Of a stretch of DNA of 59,270 nt, positions 33,978 to 42,160 are shown piece by piece. The notes beneath the pieces were generated by a model. It was not told where the DNA came from. It did no database searches and saw only the letters and a program-made list of their open reading frames with translations. Origin of the DNA: Acidimicrobiia bacterium. Its GTDB lineage: Bacteria; Actinomycetota; Acidimicrobiia; Acidimicrobiales; Aldehydirespiratoraceae. The position numbers were made by a program, and so were the translations under genes. The DNA is taken from the NCBI GenBank assembly GCA_022828135.1, contig JAJEJB010000022.1:1-59270 (forward strand), given 5' to 3'. How positions within the stretch are numbered: position 1 is the stretch's first letter; each line of letters begins with the position of its first letter.

Positions 33978-35093
33978 ATGGCCGACCACTACGAGACGCT
34001 GGGGGTGGAGCGCGACGCCACCGACGAGGAGCTCAAGCGGGCCTACCGCAAGATGGCCCGCCAGTACCATCCCGACGCCAATCCCGACGATCCGACCGCC
34101 GAGGGCCGCTTCAAGGAGGTGAGGGCGGCCTACGAGGTGCTGTCGGATCCTGAGCGGCGCTCGCTCTATGACCGCTTCGGCACCGACGACGTCAGGGCGG
34201 CCGGCATGGCCGATCCGTTCAGCGGCGGTCTGGGCAGCATCTTCGATGCGTTCTTCGGCGGCGACTCGCCCTTCGGGGGCTTCGGCTCGGCGCGCCCTCA
34301 GGGCCCGCCCCCCGGCGAGGACCTGGAGGCCCACGTCGATCTCGATCTTCACGATGTGGTGTTCGGGGCCGAGCGCGAGGTGACGGTGCGCACTGCGGTG
34401 CGCTGCGAGTCGTGCGACGGCAGCGGCGCCGAGGCGGGCACCGCGCCGGTGAGGTGCTCGCAGTGCGGCGGCTCTGGGCAGGTCCGCAGGGTGCGCCAGT
34501 CGATGCTCGGCCAGATGGTGACCGCCGCGGCCTGCGACCTCTGCGGAGGTTTGGGCGAGATGATCGAGCAGATGTGCCGCGACTGCGAGGGACACGGCCG
34601 CAAGCTGGAGCGGCGCACCTACAGCGTGCAGGTGCCGGTGGGGGTGGACGACGGTACGACGCTGCGGTTGAGCGGCCGGGGGGCGGCCGGTCCCCGCGGC
34701 GGCGCCCACGGCGACCTCTACGTGCACACCAGGGTCCGTCCCCATCCGCGGTTCCACCGCAACGGCAGCGACCTGGTCCACGAGCTGCACGTGCCGTTCA
34801 CCCAGGCCGCTCTGGGGGCCCGGCTGGAGTACGAGACGCTCGACGGTACCGAGAACATCGTGATCCCCAAGGGGACCGAGACAGGCGCGGTGGTGCGGCT
34901 GCGGGGCCGCGGCGTTCCCCATGTGCGGGGCCGGGGCCGCGGCGATCTGCTCGTCCAGCTGGTGGTGGACGTGCCCGACGATCTCACCGACGAGCAGGAG
35001 GAGCTGGTGCGCCGGCTGGCCGACTTGCGGGGCGAGGAGGTCGCCGAGCCGAGCGAGAGCCTGCTGGGTCGGATCCGCACCGCGTTTCGGTGA
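33978..35093 (+). CDS. dnaJ: Chaperone DnaJ (371 aa)
   Basis: The J domain (residues 1-70) contains YRKMARQYHPDANPDD with the HPD that stimulates DnaK ATPase. A Gly/Phe-rich segment follows (FSGGLGSIFDAFFGGDSPFG). Four zinc-binding repeats are seen: CESCDGSG, CSQCGGSG, CDLCGGLG and CRDCEGHG. The C-terminal substrate domains are complete. ATG 33978 follows the hrcA end. The stop overlaps rsmE as GTGA. Confidence 0.95.
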   Translation: MADHYETLGVERDATDEELKRAYRKMARQYHPDANPDDPTAEGRFKEVRAAYEVLSDPERRSLYDRFGTDDVRAAGMADPFSGGLGSIFDAFFGGDSPFGGFGSARPQGPPPGEDLEAHVDLDLHDVVFGAEREVTVRTAVRCESCDGSGAEAGTAPVRCSQCGGSGQVRRVRQSMLGQMVTAAACDLCGGLGEMIEQMCRDCEGHGRKLERRTYSVQVPVGVDDGTTLRLSGRGAAGPRGGAHGDLYVHTRVRPHPRFHRNGSDLVHELHVPFTQAALGARLEYETLDGTENIVIPKGTETGAVVRLRGRGVPHVRGRGRGDLLVQLVVDVPDDLTDEQEELVRRLADLRGEEVAEPSESLLGRIRTAFR

Positions 35094-35809
35094 GCCGCTT
35101 GGAGTCGGCCGCGGGTGACGCCCGGTCGGGTCCGCATGTGCTGGTCGCCGATGTGGATGCGCCTGTGCTGGCCTGCGACGACCGGCATCACCTCGAGCGG
35201 GTCCTGCGCCTGCGTTCGGGCGACCTTCTGACCGTTGGCGACGGGGCCGGCCGGTGGCGGCCGTGCCGGTTCGGGGACCTGGTTGAGCCGGTGGGCGATG
35301 TCGTTGCGGTGGCTGCCCCGAGTCCCGTGCTGGCCGTTGGCTTCGCTGTGCTGAAGGGGGGCCGCTCCGAGACGATCGTTCAGAAGCTCACCGAGCTGGG
35401 AGTGGACCGGATCGTGCCGTTCGTGGCCGAGCGGTCGGTGGTGCGCTGGGACGGGGCCAAGACGGCCCGGCAGGTGGAGCGGTGGCGGCGGGTGGCTTGC
35501 GAGGCGGTGATGCAGTGCCGCCGTCTGTGGCTGCCGGAGGTGGAGCCGGTGCGTGACTTCGGCGAGCTCGACCTGGGCGGGGCTGCTCTGGCTGTGTCGG
35601 AGGGCCGGACCCTGGCGACGGGCGAGAACTTCCTGCTGGTGGGTCCTGAGGGCGGGTGGGCCGACGCAGAGTTGGCCGCGGTGGATCGCCATGTGTGTCT
35701 CGGCCCACACATCATGCGGGCCGAGACAGCCGCGATCATGGCGGCCGCGGTGCTGGGAGCCCGCCGCAGCGGCCATCTGCCCGGGGCGGGGACGGTCAGC
35801 GGGAGTTGA
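35090..35809 (+). CDS. rsmE: 16S rRNA m3U1498 methyltransferase RsmE (239 aa)
   Basis: This SPOUT-fold methyltransferase shows KGGRSETIVQKLTELGVDRI, FVAERSVVRWDG, the SAM-binding knot LLVGPEGGWADAEL and the tail GPHIMRAETAAIMAAAVL. It methylates N3 of U1498 in 16S rRNA. The GTG start at 35090 overlaps the dnaJ stop; the dnaJ-rsmE order is widespread. The frame is open far upstream inside dnaJ, but only as a shadow. Confidence 0.93.
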   Translation: MSRLESAAGDARSGPHVLVADVDAPVLACDDRHHLERVLRLRSGDLLTVGDGAGRWRPCRFGDLVEPVGDVVAVAAPSPVLAVGFAVLKGGRSETIVQKLTELGVDRIVPFVAERSVVRWDGAKTARQVERWRRVACEAVMQCRRLWLPEVEPVRDFGELDLGGAALAVSEGRTLATGENFLLVGPEGGWADAELAAVDRHVCLGPHIMRAETAAIMAAAVLGARRSGHLPGAGTVSGS

Positions 35810-36101
35810 TGTCGCCGACCTCTGCTGCGCGCGCCGGAGCGCCGGTCGTGTCGGGGGAGTGGTAGCCGGGGGTCGGGACGGCGCCGATGTCGCTGATACT
35901 GAATCCGGTCGACGGCGCGGGGCCGACTTCGGTGATCGAGTAGGGGGCGGCGCCGGTCGATGCCGACGCCGCGCCGGCGGTCGCTGCCAGCGCCGCCACC
36001 AGACAGGCGCCCGCGGTCAGCCGGCGCAGGCCCGGCGGGATGATCCGGCGGGTCGAGTCCGGCGGTCGCGCCGCGCCTGTCGGGCCGGCGGAGTCGGTCA
36101 T
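35796..36101 (-). CDS. Small exported hypothetical protein (101 aa)
   Basis: A basic N-terminal stretch is followed by a signal-like hydrophobic segment (LTAGACLVAALAATAGAASA, residues ~28-47). The mature part contains two short imperfect repeats (ITEVGPAPSTGF and ISDIGAVPTPGY). No family is recognised. Its ATG overlaps the stop of the pseudokinase gene (ATGA), so the two are co-expressed. Its end overlaps the rsmE end by 14 bp on the opposite strand. Confidence 0.55.
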   Translation of the reverse strand: MTDSAGPTGAARPPDSTRRIIPPGLRRLTAGACLVAALAATAGAASASTGAAPYSITEVGPAPSTGFSISDIGAVPTPGYHSPDTTGAPARAAEVGDINSR

Positions 36102-37360
36102 GAGGCCTCGCTGGGGTTGAAGAGCTTCGAGCCGGCCGTGGTGTAGACCCGCAACAGGTCGCACTGGCCGTGGGCGACCGCGTCCGCGCCGGTGGGGGAG
36201 TCGACGCTCCAACGCATCGGCAGCGAGATGGTCTCGCCCGGGCCGGGCCAGGCGTCGAACAGCACGACTCCGCCGGTGCTGGGGCGAACGATCGCCGCGG
36301 TGGCCTGCCCGTCGCAGTCCCAGTCGCCGGTCTCCACGAAGTCGCCGGTGGCGCCTATGGCGTAGCGGCGCCCTCCGTGCTCGATGACTGCGGCCGCCTC
36401 CCGCACCGACACCGCCATCCGGCCCGGCTCGGCGACTGGGTCCGGCAGGGCAACTGGGCCCGGCTCGGCGATCAGGTCTCGCTCGCTGACTGGCTCGCGC
36501 TGGGCGATGGGGTTCCGTTCGCTGATCACCTCGGACCCGGTGACCGGGCCCGTTCCATCGACCGGGTCGTACTCGTCGAGCCGGTCCTGGCTCGCGCCGG
36601 CGATGTCGCCAGGGGCTTCATCCTGTGCCGGCGCCGGGACTGCCGGGGGTGGCTCCGGGTCTCCGCTTCGGGCCCCGACCACGAAGGCCGCCAAGACGGC
36701 GACGACCACCACACCGGCCCTGAGGAGCGGCTTGGGCCGGCAGCGCCGCTTGAGGCCCTCGAGAACGCCGCCGCCGGCGACCCGGACCGGCGCTGCCCTG
36801 GTCGGCCGCCTGGTTGCGAGCAGGTCCAGTCGTCTGGCCAGATCGCGGGCGCTGAGCGTTCCCGCCCGAGCCTCGTCGGCCAGCGAGAACAGCTTCCCGG
36901 AGAGGGCTCCCCGGCCCAGCGCCGGGTCGTGGCAGAGATCGGCCAGCGCGGCCAGGTCGTTGTGGCGGTTCTCCGGCGTGGCCTCAGCCGCCGAGGTCAG
37001 ACCGCACAGCACGGGGAGATCGTTCTCACTGTGCAGGACGTGAGGCGGGGTGAGCTGGAGGTGGGCGACGCCCAACTGGTGGAGGTCGGCCACCACCGCG
37101 GCCAGCGCGGCCATCCCCGAGGCCCGGTCGACCGGGTCGGTCAGCGGCCGGGAGGCCCAGGTGTCGGAGTTGACGAACTCGGTGTGCAGGGCCCGGCCGC
37201 CGTCCGCGGTCTCGACGATGTCGACGAACCGCACCAGGCCCGGATGGTCCAGACGCCTCAGCAGATCCGCCTCCCGCTGGATGTCTGCGGCTCGTTCCGC
37301 CGGGACCTGCTTGATCGCGATCAGCCTGCCCTCCGACCGGCTGACCGTCACCGCGGCCAT
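36098..37360 (-). CDS. Membrane-anchored protein-kinase-like pseudokinase (420 aa)
   Basis: Residues ~1-190 resemble a bacterial Ser/Thr kinase N-lobe and C-lobe: LIAIKQVPAER has the ATP lysine and READLLRRLDHPGLVRFVDI has the helix-C Glu. The catalytic loop reads HLQLTPPHV instead of HRDxKxxN, and the DFG position reads LCGL, so both catalytic Asp are missing. A transmembrane helix follows (LLRAGVVVVAVLAAFVVGAR). After it come an acidic/Pro linker with degenerate repeats (ERNPIAQREPVSERD) and an extracytoplasmic C-terminal domain (GDFVETGDWDCDGQATAAIV) similar to VCBS/FG-GAP repeats. A sensory or scaffold role is inferred. Confidence 0.65.
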   Translation of the reverse strand: MAAVTVSRSEGRLIAIKQVPAERAADIQREADLLRRLDHPGLVRFVDIVETADGGRALHTEFVNSDTWASRPLTDPVDRASGMAALAAVVADLHQLGVAHLQLTPPHVLHSENDLPVLCGLTSAAEATPENRHNDLAALADLCHDPALGRGALSGKLFSLADEARAGTLSARDLARRLDLLATRRPTRAAPVRVAGGGVLEGLKRRCRPKPLLRAGVVVVAVLAAFVVGARSGDPEPPPAVPAPAQDEAPGDIAGASQDRLDEYDPVDGTGPVTGSEVISERNPIAQREPVSERDLIAEPGPVALPDPVAEPGRMAVSVREAAAVIEHGGRRYAIGATGDFVETGDWDCDGQATAAIVRPSTGGVVLFDAWPGPGETISLPMRWSVDSPTGADAVAHGQCDLLRVYTTAGSKLFNPSEAS

Positions 37361-37423
37361 TGCCCGCCCCCGGCTCTCCCGGCCCACTTGTCACAGCCTC
37401 GCAGTAGACCCTCAGACATGCAC

Positions 37424-37454
37424 ATATCAGTAAAATACATGATATTGCTTGACA
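37424..37454 (+). promoter_or_regulatory. Operator-like inverted repeat and TTGACA box
   Basis: ATATCA (37424-37429) and TGATAT (37440-37445) form a 6-bp inverted repeat with a 10-base spacer in the most AT-rich spot of the core region. A consensus -35 hexamer TTGACA follows at 37449-37454 facing the radical-SAM gene; its -10 box is weak. The 163-bp gap separates that gene from the divergent pseudokinase gene, so it probably carries both promoters. Confidence 0.35.
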
Positions 37455-37523
37455 CTGCAACTGAAGTGCTGCGAAGTGTGCTGACGGCACTGCTGGGCCG
37501 GCCTAGGCCGGTAGCCTCGGACG

Positions 37524-38939
37524 GTGGCCGGTCCGCAGATCGTGGCTGTCGCGTCCGGATCTCCGGCCGAGCGGGCAGGGCTGAGGCCCGGAGACGAGGT
37601 CGCGGCCATCGCCGGGGAGGCGCCCCGCGACGTCATCCGCTGGCAGTTGCTGAGCGACGGGGCCGAGATCCCCCTCGAGGTGCAGCGCGACGGCGAGAGC
37701 TTCACTGTGGTGGTTGCCAAGCAGGAGGGCGAGCCTCTCGGCGCGGAGGTAGACGCGGCCGTGTTCGACGGGGTGCAGACCTGCGACAACCACTGCGAGT
37801 TCTGCTTCGTGCACCAGCTGCCGCGCGGGATGCGCCGCTCGCTGTACCTCAAGGACGACGACTACCGGCTTTCGTTCCTCTACGGGAACTTCACCACCCT
37901 CACCCGGTTCACCGAACTCGACTACGAGCGGGTGGTCACCGAGAGGCTGTCGCCGCTGTACGTGTCTATCCACTCCACCGACCCCGACGTGCGGGCCGCG
38001 ATCCTCCAGAATCGCCGCGGCGCGGTGTCGCTGCGCTGGCTGAGGCTCCTGCTCGACGCCGGCATCGACGTTCACGGCCAGGTGGTGGTGTGCCCCGGCG
38101 TCAACGACGGCGACGTGCTGGCCGACACCCTCGCCGGCGTGCTCGACCGCTTCCCGGAGCTGCGAACGCTGTGTGTGGTGCCCCTCGGGCTGTCGAGGTT
38201 CAACCGCCAGCCCAGGATGCGGCTCCATACTCGAGCCGAGGCGGCCGCGGTGGTCGACCTCGTCGAGAGCTGGCAGTCGGTGTTCCTGCAGGTGCTCGGT
38301 CGCCGCCTGGCCTTCGTGGCCGACGAGTACTACCTCATGTGCGGGCGCGGCTTCCCCGCCGCGGAGCACTACGAGGGATTCGACATGCACGAGGACGGCA
38401 TCGGCATGGCCCGGGCCTTCGAGACGGAGTTCTCGGAGGAGGGCCACGCGCCCACCCCGCCGCGCTCGGGCTTCTTCGCCTGGGTGGACGGCGCTCCGGC
38501 CGACGGCTACCGCGCTCCCCGCCAGGGCTCGGCCGCTGAGGTGGTGGCCGGTCCCAACGGCTCGCCCGTCTCTGTGTCGCTCGGACCGCGCCGCGCCGGC
38601 CGGACCGCGCCCGTGGCAGTTCTCACCGGCACCCTGGGCGCAGCGGTGGTGACGCCGTTGGTGGAGTCTCTGGGCCGCCGCGACGCTCGCGTGATTCCGG
38701 TCGAGAACCGTTTCTTCGGCGGCAACATCGGCGTGACCGGGCTGATGGTGGGCGAGGACGTGGTCCGGGTCCTCGACGGCGAGCCCGAGGGCCACCGCTA
38801 CCTGCTGCCCGACGTGTGCCTCAGCCGGGGCCGCTTCCTCGACGGGATGACCACGCAGGAGCTTCCCCGCCCGGTGGAGGTGGTCGCCACCCACGGGCGG
38901 GCTCTGCGACTGGCGCTGGACCAGAGGCCGAGCGGGTAG
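37524..38939 (+). CDS. PDZ / radical-SAM-like / DUF512 protein (471 aa)
   Basis: The N-terminal PDZ-like domain (VAVASGSPAERAGLRPGDEV, residues ~6-65) is followed by a cysteine motif TCDNHCEFCFVHQLPRGMRR, which fits a radical-SAM type iron-sulfur site (C-x3-C-x2-C). The body contains LYVSIHSTDPDVR and PLGLSRFNRQPRMR, and ends with the DUF512 region (GTLGAAVVTPLVESL; NRFFGGNIGVTGLMVGED). Proteins of this build are widespread in Firmicutes and Actinobacteria with no settled function, and they often neighbour der, as here (7 bp upstream). Confidence 0.82.
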   Translation: MAGPQIVAVASGSPAERAGLRPGDEVAAIAGEAPRDVIRWQLLSDGAEIPLEVQRDGESFTVVVAKQEGEPLGAEVDAAVFDGVQTCDNHCEFCFVHQLPRGMRRSLYLKDDDYRLSFLYGNFTTLTRFTELDYERVVTERLSPLYVSIHSTDPDVRAAILQNRRGAVSLRWLRLLLDAGIDVHGQVVVCPGVNDGDVLADTLAGVLDRFPELRTLCVVPLGLSRFNRQPRMRLHTRAEAAAVVDLVESWQSVFLQVLGRRLAFVADEYYLMCGRGFPAAEHYEGFDMHEDGIGMARAFETEFSEEGHAPTPPRSGFFAWVDGAPADGYRAPRQGSAAEVVAGPNGSPVSVSLGPRRAGRTAPVAVLTGTLGAAVVTPLVESLGRRDARVIPVENRFFGGNIGVTGLMVGEDVVRVLDGEPEGHRYLLPDVCLSRGRFLDGMTTQELPRPVEVVATHGRALRLALDQRPSG

Positions 38940-38946
38940 GGGCCAA

Positions 38947-40308
38947 ATGGGGAGGAGAGCCGTCGTGAACCCGGTGGTGGCCGTGGTCGGCCGGCCCAAC
39001 GTCGGCAAGTCGACGCTGGTGAACCGCATCCTGGGTCGCCGCGAGGCGATCGTGGAGGAGCGCCCGGGCGTCACCCGGGACCGCAAGGCGGTCGACGCCG
39101 AGTGGCAGGGCCGAAGCTTCACGCTGCTCGACACCGGCGGCTGGAGCGCCTCCGGCGACGAGCTCGACGCCAAGGTCAGCGCCCAGGCCGAGCGGGCCGT
39201 GCGCGAGGCCGACGCGGTGCTGTTCGTGGTGGACGCGTCGGTGGGCCTGACCGCCGACGACGATCAGGTCGCCCGGGTCCTGTACTCCGCCGATGTGCCG
39301 GTGATGGTGGTGGCCAACAAGATCGACCACGAGGCCCAGGCCGACTCGGTGTGGGAGCTGCTGGGGCTCGGTCTCGGCACTCCCCATCAGGTGAGCGCGC
39401 TGCACGGCCGCGGCACCGGCGACCTGTTGGAGGAGCTCGTCGCCCGCCTCGACGCGGCCAGCGCCTCGACTGCATCGGGCCCAGGCGCCGGATCAGTTCG
39501 GGACCCAGCCGGCGAGGGCTTGGCGGCCGCCGCGGCCGAAGCGTTCTCGGTGGTGCTGGTGGGCCGGCCCAACGCCGGGAAGTCGACGCTGTTCAACCGG
39601 CTGATAGGGGAGGATCGCGCCATCGTGCATGACCTTCCGGGCACGACGCGCGACGCCATCGACACCCTCATCGAGACCGATGAGGGGCCGGTGCGGTTCA
39701 TCGATACCGCCGGGATGCGCCGCCGGGCCCGAATCGACTCGGGCACCGAGTACTACTCGCTGGTGAGGGCCCTGCGGGCGGTCGACACCGCCGACGTGGC
39801 CCTGCTGGTGATCGACTCGTCGGTGGGGGTGACCCACCAGGACCAGCGCCTGGCCGAGCGGGTCGACGCGGCGGGCTGTCCGGTGGTGATCCTGCTCAAC
39901 AAGTGGGACCTGATCGACACCGATACCCGCCTCGATCTGGGCCGCGACGTCGAGGACAGGCTGGGCTTCCTGGGCGGTCCTCCTGTGCTGCGCATCAGCG
40001 CGCTCAGCGGCAAGGGCGTCACCCGGCTGTGGCCGTCGCTGAGCGCGGCGGTGGCCGAGTACCGGACCCGCATCCCCACCAGGAGGGTCAACGAGGTGGT
40101 GCGGGCCGCCCAGAGCGCCCAGCCCGCGCCCGCAGGGGCCCGCATCCTGTACGCCACGCAGGTGGCCACCGACCCCCCGACGTTCACGCTGTTCGCCAAC
40201 CGCACCCTGCCGCGCACGTACCTGCGCTACATCGAGCGCAAGCTGCGTGAGAGCTTCGACCTGGGCGTCACCGCGCTCAAGTTCAGGGTCCGCCGCCGCG
40301 ACGAGTAA
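38947..40308 (+). CDS. der: Ribosome-biogenesis GTPase Der/EngA (453 aa)
   Basis: Two tandem G domains are visible. G domain 1 has VVGRPNVGKSTLVNRILGRR, DTGGW and NKID; G domain 2 has LVGRPNAGKSTLFNRLIGED, DTAGMRRRARI and NKWD. A C-terminal KH-like domain follows (FTLFANRTLPRTYLRYIERK). The region between the G domains (~residues 168-195) is Ala/Ser/Gly-rich. Der is needed for 50S subunit maturation. ATG 38947 is used; GTG 38965 would start at NPVVAVVGRP. Confidence 0.95.
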   Translation: MGRRAVVNPVVAVVGRPNVGKSTLVNRILGRREAIVEERPGVTRDRKAVDAEWQGRSFTLLDTGGWSASGDELDAKVSAQAERAVREADAVLFVVDASVGLTADDDQVARVLYSADVPVMVVANKIDHEAQADSVWELLGLGLGTPHQVSALHGRGTGDLLEELVARLDAASASTASGPGAGSVRDPAGEGLAAAAAEAFSVVLVGRPNAGKSTLFNRLIGEDRAIVHDLPGTTRDAIDTLIETDEGPVRFIDTAGMRRRARIDSGTEYYSLVRALRAVDTADVALLVIDSSVGVTHQDQRLAERVDAAGCPVVILLNKWDLIDTDTRLDLGRDVEDRLGFLGGPPVLRISALSGKGVTRLWPSLSAAVAEYRTRIPTRRVNEVVRAAQSAQPAPAGARILYATQVATDPPTFTLFANRTLPRTYLRYIERKLRESFDLGVTALKFRVRRRDE

Positions 40309-40432
40309 CCCGTCGTCGGGGCCGATCCGCTGCCCGGGAGAGCCCTGAGCGGGGGCCTCGGACCCTGGGTGTCCCTCCGAAGCGGTACCCTGTGGGGGGC
40401 ATCGGGCCGCGAATCTGAGGGGAGGGGCGCCC

Positions 40433-41512
40433 GTGGTAACGATCGTTCTCGATCTTGTGGCCCTGAGCTGCGCGCTGGCCATGGTGTTCTACATCCGCTC
40501 GGCCCGCCACCGCCAGCGGTTCGTGCGCCTGATCGAGAGCGACGCCGGCACCCATCCCGAGGCTCTGACCCTGGCCGAAGCCGGGTACCGCAAGGACGTC
40601 CACGGGGCGATCGTCTACGGCCTGCTGGTGGCGGTGGCGCTGCTGGTGGGCCGGGTGAACCTCGACAACATCAACGCCGTGATGGGCCTGCTGGCCTTGC
40701 CCGCGGTGATGTCGGTGTGGTGGGCCCGCACCGCGCTCGAAGAGGTCCGCATGGCCCGCAACCGCTACTCGCTGGAGCGCCGGGCCGAGCAGGCCCTCGA
40801 GCAGGAGCAGCTGGCGCCCAAGGCGTGGGCGGCCCGGCTGGCGCCCGAGGAGGTGCCCGACTTCAGCGGGTTCGAGATCGGCCGGGTCTACCAGGCGGGC
40901 TCGGGGCTCATGGCGGGCGACTTCTTCGACGTGCACCGGGTGGGGCGCCACCGGGTGGCTGCGGTCATCGGCGACGTGGCCGGCCACGGCATCGAGTCGT
41001 CGATCACCGCGTTCCAGGCCAAGTACCTGCTGCGGGTGTTCCTGCGCCAGTTCCGCGACCCGGCCCAGGCCTTGGAGGAGATCAACGCGCAGCTGGCGGC
41101 GGGGGACCGCAACGAGGAGTTCATCTCGGCGTGTGTGGTGGTGTTCGACACCGAGGCCGGGACGCTGCGCTACTCGTCGGCGGGGCACCCGGCCGCGTTC
41201 CTGTTCCATGAGGAGGGCACCAGGCCGCTGCGCTCCACCGGCCCTCTGCTGATGCTCGACCCTCAGGCGACGTACTTCTCGAGGGAGATCCCGATGGCGT
41301 CGGGCGATCTGGTGGTGATGTACACCGACGGCCTGGCCGAGGCCCGCGCCGGGCGCCAGCAGTTCGGCGAGGGCCGCATCATCAGGTCGGTTGAGCGGGA
41401 TCTGAATGCGGCGCCGGATGTGCTGTGCAAGTCGCTGCTGGACGCGGCCAAGGACTTCGCGGGCGGCTCGATCGGCGACGACACTGCCATCATGGCCATC
41501 CGCCGCGACTGA
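40433..41512 (+). CDS. Membrane-anchored SpoIIE-type PP2C phosphatase (359 aa)
   Basis: Three hydrophobic segments lie at the N-terminus (LDLVALSCALAMVFYI; IVYGLLVAVALLVG; VMGLLALPAVMSVWW) within the first ~105 residues. A PPM/SpoIIE catalytic domain follows, with SGLMAGDFFDVHRV, AVIGDVAGHGIESS (metal Asp), YTDGLAEARAG and GDDTAIMAIRRD. Such enzymes dephosphorylate anti-anti-sigma factors in partner-switching pathways. No sigma or anti-sigma gene is adjacent. GTG 40433 follows a GAGGGGAGGGG ribosome-binding site. Confidence 0.85.
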   Translation: MVTIVLDLVALSCALAMVFYIRSARHRQRFVRLIESDAGTHPEALTLAEAGYRKDVHGAIVYGLLVAVALLVGRVNLDNINAVMGLLALPAVMSVWWARTALEEVRMARNRYSLERRAEQALEQEQLAPKAWAARLAPEEVPDFSGFEIGRVYQAGSGLMAGDFFDVHRVGRHRVAAVIGDVAGHGIESSITAFQAKYLLRVFLRQFRDPAQALEEINAQLAAGDRNEEFISACVVVFDTEAGTLRYSSAGHPAAFLFHEEGTRPLRSTGPLLMLDPQATYFSREIPMASGDLVVMYTDGLAEARAGRQQFGEGRIIRSVERDLNAAPDVLCKSLLDAAKDFAGGSIGDDTAIMAIRRD

Positions 41513-41516
41513 GCCC

Positions 41517-41729
41517 ATGGCATGGTGCCGGTCCTGCGAGCGATACCTGACACCGGCCACGCTCACCGCTGAGGGAGCCTGCCCGTCCTGCGGCAGGGAG
41601 GTCGAGCACCCGGATGAGCGCCCGACGGCGGCCGCCGAGCGCATCCCGTGGCACTTCTGGCTGCTGGTGAGCGGCGCCGCGGTCTACCTCGTGTGGCGGG
41701 CCGTGCAGGGTGTGGCCCTTCTGCTGTAG
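41517..41729 (+). CDS. Small zinc-ribbon membrane protein (70 aa)
   Basis: The sequence MAWCRSCERYLTPATL then GACPSCGREVE gives two CxxC pairs forming a zinc ribbon. A single C-terminal membrane helix follows (WHFWLLVSGAAVYLVWRAVQ). ATG 41517 starts 4 bp after the SpoIIE phosphatase stop, so it is likely in the same operon. The function is unknown. Confidence 0.7.
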   Translation: MAWCRSCERYLTPATLTAEGACPSCGREVEHPDERPTAAAERIPWHFWLLVSGAAVYLVWRAVQGVALLL

Positions 41730-41747
41730 CCGCTAGTCTCGCTTCCA

Positions 41748-41822
41748 CGGGCTGTGGCGCAGCTTGGTTAGCGCGTCGGTCTGGGGGACCGAAGGTCGGG
41801 AGTTCAAATCTCCCCAGCCCGA
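41748..41822 (+). tRNA. tRNA-Pro (anticodon GGG)
   Basis: The acceptor stem CGGGCTG/CAGCCCG, the D arm GCGCAGCTTGGTTAGCGC, the anticodon loop TCTGGGGGACC with anticodon GGG and the T arm GGGAGTTCAAATCTCCC form a cloverleaf. The first base C1 pairs with G72, as is common in tRNA-Pro. CCA is not encoded. The 3' end is the left boundary of the defence island, which suggests integration at this tRNA. Confidence 0.93.
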
Positions 41823-42160
41823 CAGATAAACACCAAGTTCAAAGCACATTTCTGATCTAGGCCTACCTGTGGATAACTCTGAAATCGCCCAAACTTCTAA
41901 CGAAAATTCTAACGGACAGTACGTGAAGCCTTGTTATTCGACGTGTCAGAACGGTTCTTCGGGGCCGCTGTGACAGGGTCTTGTGAGCGGCAGTGTTCGG
42001 ACGAGTTGGCCGGTTCCCTCCAGAAGACGGTGACGCCATGTGAGGCCAGCACTGGCTGGTGTGGCGAACAAGTGTTTGCCAGATAGACTTGCTCCAAAGT
42101 GTCGAGACAATTCGGGTTCACCGAGGCCGAACCCGGTCAGGAGTACAGAAGGAGTTGCCG
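41823..42160. other. Gene-free stretch behind tRNA-Pro
   Basis: These 338 bases have visibly lower GC than the core genes before them. TTCTAACG is repeated at its start (41895-41920). No credible gene is seen in either strand. It holds the promoter of the MBL/E2-E1-JAB-patatin operon; AGGAG before ATG 42161 is the ribosome-binding site. It is a candidate place for an attachment-site remnant. Confidence 0.4.

Noticed and set aside
41909..42121. 70-codon minus-strand open frame behind tRNA-Pro
   Set aside because: It has no ribosome-binding site, no domain and uneven composition; it is more likely chance in non-coding DNA.
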